Source: Pseudomonadota bacterium (GTDB taxonomy: Bacteria; Pseudomonadota; Gammaproteobacteria; Burkholderiales; Burkholderiaceae_D). Taken from it: 9,841 nucleotides of DNA. The DNA lies in the NCBI GenBank assembly GCA_023420795.1, contig JAEZVM010000303.1, forward strand, positions 1 through 9,841. Direction: 5' to 3'. This document shows, piece after piece, positions 5,178-9,841 of this stretch; the first letter of the stretch is position 1, and every line of letters starts with the position of its first letter. Below the pieces are notes generated by a model. The model searched no databases. It was given only the letters and a program-made list of their open reading frames with translations, and was not told the DNA's origin. The position numbers and the translations under genes are program-made.

Positions 5178-5585
5178 TCATTTTGATGGGGGCACCAGGC
5201 TGATTACATTGGTGCTGGAGATCTGGTCCTGGATTCTTTCGATTTCTTCCAGCAGGTTCATCAGCGAACGCAGCCACGGGTAACGCGAGTAGCGTATCGT
5301 GCGATTGCTTGTCTCGAGATCGGCGATGAATTGCGGCGTCATGATGTGCGGATGCAGGGTGCTGCACACGCCGCCGTGGAGCTGCGCGCGCTTGCCCAGA
5401 TAGGCCATTGCGCAGGCGCGCTTGTAGGCGACCACGCTGCCGTAGCGTTCGGCGATGGCCTTGTCTTCCTTGTATCGCGCAACGCAGTGCAGATACGCTT
5501 TCCAGTCACCTTCACGGATTTCGACTGCATCCGATCTGGGACCGATAGTCGAAATCATTTCTTTTGAATCCAAAACTGCTGACAC
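5178..5585 (-). CDS. Unknown soluble protein of 135 residues
   Basis: The reading frame starts with GTG at 5585, preceded by GGGAGG only 4 bases upstream. An ATG at 5558 would drop nine residues and has a weaker site. The middle (about residues 28-75) is helical with many aromatic and basic residues: DWKAYLHCVARYKEDKAIAE then RYGSVVAYKRACAMAYLGKR. A cysteine- and histidine-containing patch follows (HGGVCSTLHPH, 70-80). The C-terminal third has a likely amphipathic helix (WLRSLMNLLEEIERIQDQI, 104-122). There is no signal peptide or membrane segment. I do not recognise a family. The gene is bounded by a hairpin downstream. An unrelated plus-strand unit begins just upstream. Confidence 0.66.
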   Translation of the reverse strand: MSAVLDSKEMISTIGPRSDAVEIREGDWKAYLHCVARYKEDKAIAERYGSVVAYKRACAMAYLGKRAQLHGGVCSTLHPHIMTPQFIADLETSNRTIRYSRYPWLRSLMNLLEEIERIQDQISSTNVISLVPPSK

Positions 5586-5641
5586 ACTACCTCCCGGGCG
5601 TCACGATATATGGGCACTGACCCCTATTGAATCGGCCTACT

Positions 5642-5825
5642 TTGACGGGACAAAAATGAGAAAAGTTCATTGAGGAAATAAGGGGATTTTCTACCGCATA
5701 TCCGCCGAACGGAACAATGGAAAATGATGGAAAAGCTGAGAACGATTATTTCCAGGCACAGTCTTATCAAAGTGCTCCGAAGGTGGGATTAAGCCCGCGA
5801 CCGTAAGGTCTGCGGGCGATTTTTT
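5642..5825 (+). ncRNA. Candidate small RNA or tiny-ORF unit
   Basis: Between divergent genes there is a -35-like TTGACG (5642-5647), a poor -10 (TTCATT, 5666-5671), and then a strong intrinsic terminator at 5793-5825 with no annotated gene before it. A transcript from about 5678 would be about 150 bases. It contains a 22-codon frame, ATG 5724 to TAA 5790-5792, ending exactly at the first base of the terminator stem. GGAA lies 9 bases before that ATG. The peptide begins MMEKLRTIISRHSLIKV and is cationic and amphipathic. A second frame of 29 codons (ATG 5717 to TAA 5804) runs into the stem and lacks a ribosome site. Which product matters, RNA or peptide, cannot be told. Confidence 0.35.
5793..5825 (+). 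terminator. Strong intrinsic terminator
   Basis: GCCCGC (5793-5798) pairs with GCGGGC (5812-5817), and ACC (5800-5802) pairs with GGT (5807-5809) across a small internal loop, with loop GTAA. Six T residues follow at 5820-5825. This is the cleanest terminator in the window, yet no recognised gene precedes it on this strand. Confidence 0.85.
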
Positions 5826-5905
5826 ATGTCGTTCCGCGTGTCAAGGCAGCCGTGGCACGCGTCAGGAATTTTTCAAAACGCTTTCCAATGCATCGACGGT
5901 TGTGT

Positions 5906-5912
5906 CTATACT
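5906..5912 (+). promoter_or_regulatory. Candidate sigma-S-type -10 for the zinc-finger gene
   Basis: CTATACT followed by T fits the extended -10 of sigma-S promoters (C at -13, then TATACT). No good -35 is present 17-18 bases upstream, which sigma-S tolerates. A start near 5919 would give a leader of about 90 bases containing the hairpin at 5932-5964 and the mini-ORF at 5978-5998. Confidence 0.35.
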
Positions 5913-5931
5913 TCTTGCAGTATTCTTTCGA

Positions 5932-5964
5932 CAGGCGGCCTGCGGCTCTTGCTTTCGCCGCCTG
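5932..5964 (+). repeat. Leader hairpin upstream of the zinc-finger gene
   Basis: CAGGCGGC (5932-5939) and GCCGCCTG (5957-5964) are perfect 8-bp complements with a 17-base loop. A competing inner stem, GCGGC (5942-5946) with GCCGC (5957-5961), shares the same 3' arm. The alternative folds sit immediately before the GGAGG at 5967, so a regulatory switch is conceivable. Confidence 0.45.
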
Positions 5965-5977
5965 CCGGAGGACGTAA

Positions 5978-5998
5978 ATGTGGCACGGTATTTTTTGA
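5978..5998 (+). CDS. Possible six-codon leader peptide (MWHGIF)
   Basis: ATG at 5978 follows a near-perfect GGAGG (5967-5971) with 6 bases of spacing, the best ribosome site in this interval. The frame stops after six codons (TGA, 5996-5998). The ATG of the zinc-finger gene is 11 bases further on and has only a poor ribosome site of its own. The simplest reading is translational coupling or a leader peptide. A frameshift was considered: removing or adding one T in the T6 run does not join the two frames. Confidence 0.35.
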   Translation: MWHGIF

Positions 5999-6009
5999 GC
6001 GGCTGAATC

Positions 6010-6216
6010 ATGGGTGATGCAGACCATACTGACAAACATACTGAAGCCGGCATGCGGGCCGACATGGTCCAGCCGAAAACCATCGCCGCATTGAAGCCGA
6101 AAGGCGCTTGCTGGTATTGCAATCAGCCCTTGGACAATGTCCGGCGTTTCTGCAGCAAGACCTGCGCTGACGATTACTTCGTCGAAGAAGAAGCCTTCAA
6201 CAATCCTGCGCCGTAG
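6010..6216 (+). CDS. Small four-cysteine zinc-finger protein
   Basis: A 68-residue soluble protein. Residues 34-57 read CWYCNQPLDNVRRFCSKTCA then DDYF, a CX2C-X10-CX3C zinc-binding knuckle (C34, C37, C48, C52). The 'RFCSKTCADDYF' end resembles MYM/FCS-type or DUF2116-like treble-clef fingers in which the second cysteine pair starts a helix. The first 30 residues are polar and charged, and the tail is acidic (VEEEAFNNPAP). Zinc binding is well supported by pattern; the partner (protein, DNA or RNA) is unknown. The start at 6010 is fixed by an in-frame TGA six bases upstream. Its ribosome site is weak, which fits coupling to the mini-ORF before it. Confidence 0.78.
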   Translation: MGDADHTDKHTEAGMRADMVQPKTIAALKPKGACWYCNQPLDNVRRFCSKTCADDYFVEEEAFNNPAP

Positions 6217-6218
6217 TT

Positions 6219-6237
6219 GATACCGCAAACCGGTATC
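6219..6237 (+). terminator. Probable terminator of the zinc-finger gene
   Basis: GATACCG (6219-6225) and CGGTATC (6231-6237) are perfect 7-bp complements around the loop CAAAC. It begins two bases after the TAG. The tail CCTTTCTTAT is only partly T-rich, so termination may be inefficient. Confidence 0.5.
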
Positions 6238-6422
6238 CCTTTCTTATGCCGGCCACTCCTGTCGGCCTCCTCGCTCTGTCCTGCCTGAAGGAAATACTGT
6301 TTGTTGAGCGACGACAATCATAGGTCGTGTCTGGTCGTACCTATCTCCAATGTTGTCCAATAATTAATTGCTGCGGAGGAGGGCAACAGAATAGAGCGAA
6401 CTGCACATACCGGGAGCCAAGC

Positions 6423-6668
6423 ATGACCCTAGAAGAAATCGTTACGGAACTGAATGCGAAAAACAGCGAAGCGCTCAATGGGCGCGATGACGCAGACCAT
6501 CTTTGCCAGGATCAGGTGCTGGAACTAATGAATGCAGCTGCGATGCAAGGGTTCCGAATGGGCAGCAATACCGCAATGTCCATGGTGAAGGGAGCACTGC
6601 TGGTGCAGATGACGCGCGGTGCGCATAAAGGCATGGAAGGCGGCAATAGTTTTTCCATTGAAACATAA
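6423..6668 (+). CDS. Small unknown protein of 81 residues
   Basis: ATG at 6423 has GGGAG 6 bases upstream. The frame can be extended upstream to 6327, but that part is cysteine-rich, has no ribosome site and does not look like protein. The product begins MTLEEIVTELNAKNSEALNG, is acidic over its first half, and has a helical methionine- and alanine-rich middle (VLELMNAAAMQGFRMGSNTA, residues 32-51) followed by MSMVKGALLVQMTRGAHKGM. The helix is amphipathic rather than membrane-spanning. I cannot assign a family. It has its own 206-base upstream interval with a -10-like AATAAT at 6359-6364 and no good -35, and lies 89 bases before the glycine-zipper gene. Confidence 0.68.
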   Translation: MTLEEIVTELNAKNSEALNGRDDADHLCQDQVLELMNAAAMQGFRMGSNTAMSMVKGALLVQMTRGAHKGMEGGNSFSIET

Positions 6669-6669
6669 C

Positions 6670-6688
6670 GATACATTTCTCCTGTATC
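6670..6688 (+). repeat. Short hairpin after the 81-residue gene
   Basis: GATACA (6670-6675) pairs with TGTATC (6683-6688) around a 7-base loop. It begins just after the TAA and is followed by CTGTTTCG. It is a weak stem, at best a poor terminator. Confidence 0.3.
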
Positions 6689-6702
6689 CTGTTTCGCCGC
6701 AT

Positions 6703-6728
6703 TTCGCGTTTACCGAACTGAACGCGAA
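6703..6728 (+). promoter_or_regulatory. 26-bp perfect dyad before the glycine-zipper gene
   Basis: TTCGCGTT (6703-6710) and AACGCGAA (6721-6728) are perfect 8-bp complements separated by 10 bases. The dyad ends 29 bases before the start codon and 17 bases before the AGGGAGG ribosome site. The half-sites are spaced about 18 bp centre to centre, as in many dimeric-regulator operators. A leader hairpin is the alternative. Confidence 0.45.
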
Positions 6729-6757
6729 TGGCACACGATCAGTACAGGGAGGATTTC

Positions 6758-7267
6758 ATGAAAAATCTGCGGACGAAATTGGCGATTTCTCTCGTCTGCG
6801 TCAGCATGGCAGGCAGTGCGGCTGCCGGCGATTTCGAGGATTACGCGCGCGTGGTGAGCGTGACACCGCAATACGAACAGGTCAATTATCCGCAGCAGGA
6901 CTGCTATACCGAATATGTGCCGGTACAGCGCCAGCAGCAACAACGCGGTGTCGGCGGCTCGATTCTCGGCGGCGTTGCCGGCGGCATCATCGGCAACCAG
7001 GTTGGCGGCGGCAGCGGCAGGACGGTGGCGACAGCGGCCGGAGCGATTGCCGGTGCCATCGTCGGTGACCGGCTCGAAAACAATAATGCGGGCACCGTGG
7101 TCGAACAGCAGCCGGTACGCCAGTGCCGCACCATCGACAACTGGCAGACACGTACCAACGGCTATGCGGTGACGTACGAATATCGCGGCCATACCTATAC
7201 CAGCGTGATGCCTTACGATCCGGGCGAGCGGCTGCGGGTGCGCGTCTCCGTTTCGCCGCGCATGTAG
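6758..7267 (+). CDS. Exported glycine-zipper (17 kDa surface antigen-type) envelope protein
   Basis: A 169-residue protein starting at ATG 6758, with AGGGAGG 5 bases upstream. A longer frame from 6728 would bury the signal peptide. Residues 1-23 are a type I signal peptide (MKNLRTK, then LAISLVCVSMAGSAAA) with an AAA/G cleavage site. There is no lipobox cysteine, unlike SlyB-type lipoproteins. Residues 64-105 form the glycine-zipper 2TM segment of the Rick_17kDa_Anti family (GGSILGGVAGGIIGNQVGGG, then VATAAGAIAGAIVGDRL). It is preceded by a Q-run (QRQQQQR). The C-terminal part (about 118-169) has YAVTYEYRGHTYTSVMPYDP and a beta-rich end typical of this family. C49 and C123 flank the zipper and may form a disulphide. 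The likely location is the periplasm/outer membrane, with a role in envelope stability inferred from relatives. Confidence 0.9.
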   Translation: MKNLRTKLAISLVCVSMAGSAAAGDFEDYARVVSVTPQYEQVNYPQQDCYTEYVPVQRQQQQRGVGGSILGGVAGGIIGNQVGGGSGRTVATAAGAIAGAIVGDRLENNNAGTVVEQQPVRQCRTIDNWQTRTNGYAVTYEYRGHTYTSVMPYDPGERLRVRVSVSPRM

Positions 7268-7304
7268 TCACGGCGCATTCTTCCAGATTCCCTTCCGATC
7301 TTCC

Positions 7305-7342
7305 GATAGTGCAACCCGCTTGACGCTGCGGGCTGTACTATC
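7305..7342 (+). terminator. Long hairpin downstream of the glycine-zipper gene
   Basis: GATAGTGCAACCCGC (7305-7319) pairs with GCGGGCTGTACTATC (7328-7342) at 14 of 15 positions, one of them G-U, around an 8-base loop. It begins 37 bases after the stop codon and is directly followed by a second hairpin. Together they look like a tandem terminator. Confidence 0.6.
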
Positions 7343-7344
7343 GA

Positions 7345-7371
7345 CGCCGCTTATGCGGCGCATCTTTCTTT
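7345..7371 (+). terminator. Intrinsic terminator, second of a tandem pair
   Basis: CGCCGC (7345-7350) pairs with GCGGCG (7355-7360) around the loop TTAT. A T-rich tail (CATCTTTCTTT) follows. This is the likely end point for transcripts from the glycine-zipper gene. Confidence 0.7.
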
Positions 7372-7397
7372 CTCCTTGTTATTGAGGCTGTACGCTT

Positions 7398-7428
7398 TTG
7401 CGGCATGACGGGGGAACGTTCGCCGCAA
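7398..7428. promoter_or_regulatory. 31-bp dyad in the leader region of the GH1-RmlD gene
   Basis: TTGCGGC (7398-7404) and GCCGCAA (7422-7428) are perfect 7-bp complements with a 17-base spacer that itself contains the palindrome GAACGTTC (7414-7421). It lies in the 311-base interval between the terminator pair and the fusion gene, so an operator is plausible. No clear sigma-70 promoter is visible in the interval. Confidence 0.35.
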
Positions 7429-7524
7429 CCTCCGGTCAGCAGGATGAGTTCAACAACAAAAACGGCTGTTCCGCGCGAGTAATCCGATCGGGTCGAGATA
7501 TTCCCCCATTCATGAGCAGAGGGA

Positions 7525-7544
7525 ATAAGCATCTTTATGCTTAT
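7525..7544 (+). repeat. Hairpin just upstream of the GH1-RmlD start
   Basis: ATAAGCAT (7525-7532) and ATGCTTAT (7537-7544) are perfect 8-bp complements around CTTT. Outside it GAAT and ATTC nearly continue the stem with a two-base bulge. An in-frame ATG at 7537 lies inside the 3' arm, which argues against that ATG as the main start. Confidence 0.4.
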
Positions 7545-7578
7545 ATTCGGCCCTTTTCTATGGCGCGGCGTAGCCATC

Positions 7579-9780
7579 ATGCCAATGAGCAACAAGCGAT
7601 CAAACGATATTACGCATCCGCCGCCGCTTGAGATATGGGGCGGCGTGGAATGCACCGTCGCCCGCCTGCAGGACAATTTCCGTAATCAGATTGCCGAAAC
7701 CGGCCATGCCGACCGCATCGAAGATCTGGATGCGATTGCTGCGCTCGGCATAAGGACACTGCGGTATCCGGTGCTGTGGGAAACCGTTTCGCCAGAGCAT
7801 CCGGATCAGGCCGACTGGCGCTGGCATGACGAGCGCCTGCCGCGCCTGCGCGAACTCGGCATCGAGCCGATCGCCGGCTTGGTGCATCATGGCAGCGGAC
7901 CTCGCTATACCAATCTGCTGGACCCGCATTTTCCGGAAATGCTGGCGCGGCATGCGCAGCGCGTGGCCGAGCGCTACCCGTGGATCAGGCTGTTCACACC
8001 GGTGAACGAGCCGCTGACGACCGCGCGCTTTTCCGGTTTGTACGGGCACTGGTATCCGCACGGCCGAGATATCGATTGCATGCTGCGAGCGCTGTATAAC
8101 CAGTGCCGTGGCGTGGCGCTGGCGATGCGCGCGATCCGCCGCGTGAGGCCCGATGCACAGCTGGTGCAGACGGAAGACATGGGCAAGACATTCAGCTGCG
8201 CGGGGCTGAAATATCAGGCGGACTACGAGAATGAAAGGCGCTGGCTCGGATTCGACCTGCTATGCGGCCGCATTGATGCCAACCATGCGTGGTACGGAAC
8301 CTTCCTGGAGGCCGGTATCGATAAGCGGCAGATGGCGTTCTTCGTGGACGAGCCATGCGTGCCGGACATTGTTGGAATCAACCACTATGTCACCAGCGAG
8401 CGTTTCATCGATCACCGGATGGAAGGTTATCCGCCGGTGTTCTGCCATGGCGATGCGCCCTATGTCGATATCCATGCCACTCGTGTGCATGAAGCCGACG
8501 GACTGACCGGCCCACAAGCAAGGCTGCGCGAGGTATGGCAGCGCTATCGTTTGCCGATCGGGGTCACCGAGGCGCATCTCGGCGGTGCGCGCGATGATCA
8601 GTTGCGCTGGCTGCATGAGATGTGGCAGGCGGCACGCAGTCTCAGGGGCGAGGGCGTCGATATCCGCGCCGTCACCGTCTGGTCGCTGTTTGGCTGCATG
8701 GACTGGAACTCGCTGCTGATCCAGAACGACGGTTTCTACGAGAGCGGTGTGTTCGATGTGCGCGGCAAATCCGTGCGGCCGACCGCGCTGGCGGGAGCAG
8801 TTGCGTCGCTGGCGAAAACCGGCTCATTCGATCATCCTGCACTGGACGGTCCGGGATGGTGGCGCCGCCCGGACAGGTTCGTAATACAGCCGACGCAATC
8901 AGTCGCGCCGCCGCAGATCATCAGTTCCGCGCGCAAGCTCGTGATCACCGGCGCGCGCGGCACTCTCGGACGTGCGCTGTCACGCATCTGCGAGCATCGC
9001 GGCCTTGCGCATGAACTGCTCACCCGGTCCGACATGGATATCGCCGACGAGGCCTCGGTCGAGGCGGCACTGGCACATCGTAGGCCGTGGGCCGTGATCA
9101 ACGCGGCGGGCTATGTGCGCGTGGCCGATGCGTCGCGCGAATCGGAGCGCTGCTTCCGCGAGAACGCCAACGGTGCGGAAGTGCTGGCGCGCGCCTGTGC
9201 GAAGCTCGGCATTCCCTACGTGACGTTCTCATCCGACCTGGTATTCGACGGCAGCCTGGGCCGCGCCTACGTCGAGAGCGACCGGGTATCGCCGCTGTGC
9301 GCATACGGCTGCAGCAAGGCAGAAGCAGAACGGCGGGTGATGGAGGCCTTTACGGACGCGCTGGTGATCCGCACCAGCGCCTTCTTCGGACCATGGGACA
9401 GCTACAACTTCGCGCATGCCGTGCTGCGCGACCTGGCGGCCGGCCGGCGCTTCGAGGCGAGCGACCGACGACATGTATCACCGACCTATGTGCCGGATCT
9501 CGCGCACGCGACGCTCGACCTGCTGATCGACCGGGCCAACGGCATCTGGCACCTGGCCAACCGGGGCCAGATGTCGTGGTTCGAATTCGCCGAGCGAACC
9601 GCACGCCAGGCCGGCATCGAGGCATCGATGCTGGTGCGCGCCAGCGACGAAGGAGCGGGCATCACTGCCTTATCGAGCGAGCGCGGGCTGATCCTGCCCA
9701 GCTTCAACAATGCGATCGAGCGCTACGTGCGGGAGAACACGGTGAGATGGAACGACTCGTCCGGGCGCGCGGCCGCATGA
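7579..9780 (+). CDS. Fusion of a GH1-like glycosidase domain and an RmlD-like sugar-nucleotide reductase
   Basis: The open frame begins at ATG 7537 (747 codons). I use 7579 (733 residues) because 7537 lies in a hairpin and family similarity starts at about PPLEIWGG. ATG 7585 is equally possible, and none has a clear ribosome site. Numbering from 7537: residues about 31-425 resemble glycoside hydrolase family 1, with IRTLRYPVLWE (72-82), LVHHGSGP (115-122), the acid/base motif TPVNEP (E158), GINHYVTS (280-287), a nucleophile-position TEAH (E345, normally TENG) and VWSLFGCMDW (381-390). A proline-rich linker follows at about 430-466. Residues 467-735 are an extended short-chain dehydrogenase of the RmlD type: GARGTLG (472-478), NAAGY, SSDLVFDG (565-572), catalytic YGCSK (Y590, K594) and SPTYVPD (648-654). 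RmlD reduces dTDP-4-keto-rhamnose. The exact substrate here is unknown. It is cytoplasmic, with no signal peptide. Confidence 0.9.
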   Translation: MPMSNKRSNDITHPPPLEIWGGVECTVARLQDNFRNQIAETGHADRIEDLDAIAALGIRTLRYPVLWETVSPEHPDQADWRWHDERLPRLRELGIEPIAGLVHHGSGPRYTNLLDPHFPEMLARHAQRVAERYPWIRLFTPVNEPLTTARFSGLYGHWYPHGRDIDCMLRALYNQCRGVALAMRAIRRVRPDAQLVQTEDMGKTFSCAGLKYQADYENERRWLGFDLLCGRIDANHAWYGTFLEAGIDKRQMAFFVDEPCVPDIVGINHYVTSERFIDHRMEGYPPVFCHGDAPYVDIHATRVHEADGLTGPQARLREVWQRYRLPIGVTEAHLGGARDDQLRWLHEMWQAARSLRGEGVDIRAVTVWSLFGCMDWNSLLIQNDGFYESGVFDVRGKSVRPTALAGAVASLAKTGSFDHPALDGPGWWRRPDRFVIQPTQSVAPPQIISSARKLVITGARGTLGRALSRICEHRGLAHELLTRSDMDIADEASVEAALAHRRPWAVINAAGYVRVADASRESERCFRENANGAEVLARACAKLGIPYVTFSSDLVFDGSLGRAYVESDRVSPLCAYGCSKAEAERRVMEAFTDALVIRTSAFFGPWDSYNFAHAVLRDLAAGRRFEASDRRHVSPTYVPDLAHATLDLLIDRANGIWHLANRGQMSWFEFAERTARQAGIEASMLVRASDEGAGITALSSERGLILPSFNNAIERYVRENTVRWNDSSGRAAA

Positions 9781-9841
9781 GCGCCTGGTAATTCTTTGCG
9801 CGGCATGGGAACAGCCCCGACCGGGAATACTCCAATCAAAA
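9781..9841. other. End of window, no feature seen
   Basis: The 61 bases after the fusion gene hold no start codon with a ribosome site and no clear terminator hairpin. Whether a partner gene follows cannot be seen. Confidence 0.4.

Noticed and set aside
5610..5632. GGGCACTGACCCC motif, recalling ends of REP-associated transposase elements in betaproteobacteria
   Set aside because: It is a single short match from memory with no partner copy, transposase or repeat nearby in the window.
5824..6228. 134-residue minus-strand frame opposite the zinc-finger gene
   Set aside because: The plus-strand frame has a clear four-cysteine motif and upstream signals. The minus frame has neither a ribosome site nor recognisable features.
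7338..7676. Minus-strand frame with a lipoprotein-like stretch (VELILLTGGCGERS)
   Set aside because: The residues before the cysteine do not fit a lipobox, there is no suitable start codon with a ribosome site, and it runs across the terminator pair and into the fusion gene on the other strand.
9087..9791. 234-residue plus-strand frame inside the fusion gene
   Set aside because: It is arginine- and glycine-rich out-of-frame reading of the RmlD-like part, which has intact motifs in its own frame.

Overview
The window looks like chromosomal DNA of a betaproteobacterium, most likely an Oxalobacteraceae relative (Herbaspirillum / Noviherbaspirillum / Herminiimonas type). This rests on protein style only: a very small XRE-like regulator, a DUF1488-like protein, a 17 kDa-type glycine-zipper envelope protein, a TbpB-like beta-barrel end and a GH1-RmlD fusion. 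The family assignment comes from memory of those families, not from a search. There are no rRNA or tRNA genes, no CRISPR array and no intact mobile element.

Layout. Positions 1-120 are the end of a plus-strand surface lipoprotein-like gene, closed by a terminator at 135-169. Positions 192-1871 carry four small minus-strand genes: a two-helix membrane protein, a J-domain protein, an unknown 78-residue protein and a zinc-ribbon membrane protein. A 63-residue plus-strand gene (2188-2379) converges on an MscS channel gene on the minus strand (2359-3471), with a 21-bp tail-to-tail overlap. A 50-residue proline-rich gene made of hexapeptide repeats follows at 3612-3764, also on the minus strand.

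Positions 3765-4173 are a gap of about 400 bases without a convincing gene. It holds three long dyads, an 11-bp palindrome and an exact DnaA-box match. After it come three more minus-strand genes: an XRE-like regulator (4174-4485), a DUF1488-like protein with an upstream FNR/Anr-like box (4716-4970), and an unknown 135-residue protein (5178-5585).

From about 5640 onward everything reads on the plus strand. First is a possible small-RNA or tiny-ORF unit ending in a strong intrinsic terminator (5793-5825). Then come a four-cysteine zinc-finger protein with a structured leader (6010-6216), an unknown 81-residue protein (6423-6668) and an exported glycine-zipper protein (6758-7267). The last gene is a 730-odd-residue fusion of a GH1-like glycosidase domain with an RmlD-like sugar-nucleotide reductase domain (7579-9780). 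It is more GC-rich than the left part.

Most genes are small and separately promoted or terminated rather than one long operon. The shared flavour is envelope and stress housekeeping: a mechanosensitive channel, a glycine-zipper protein, small zinc-binding proteins and a J-domain cochaperone, followed by a carbohydrate or surface-polysaccharide enzyme. No defence or mobile system is evident. The most unusual items are the GH1-RmlD fusion, the structured gap at 3765-4173, the tiny transcription unit at 5642-5825 and the leader mini-ORF at 5978-5998.
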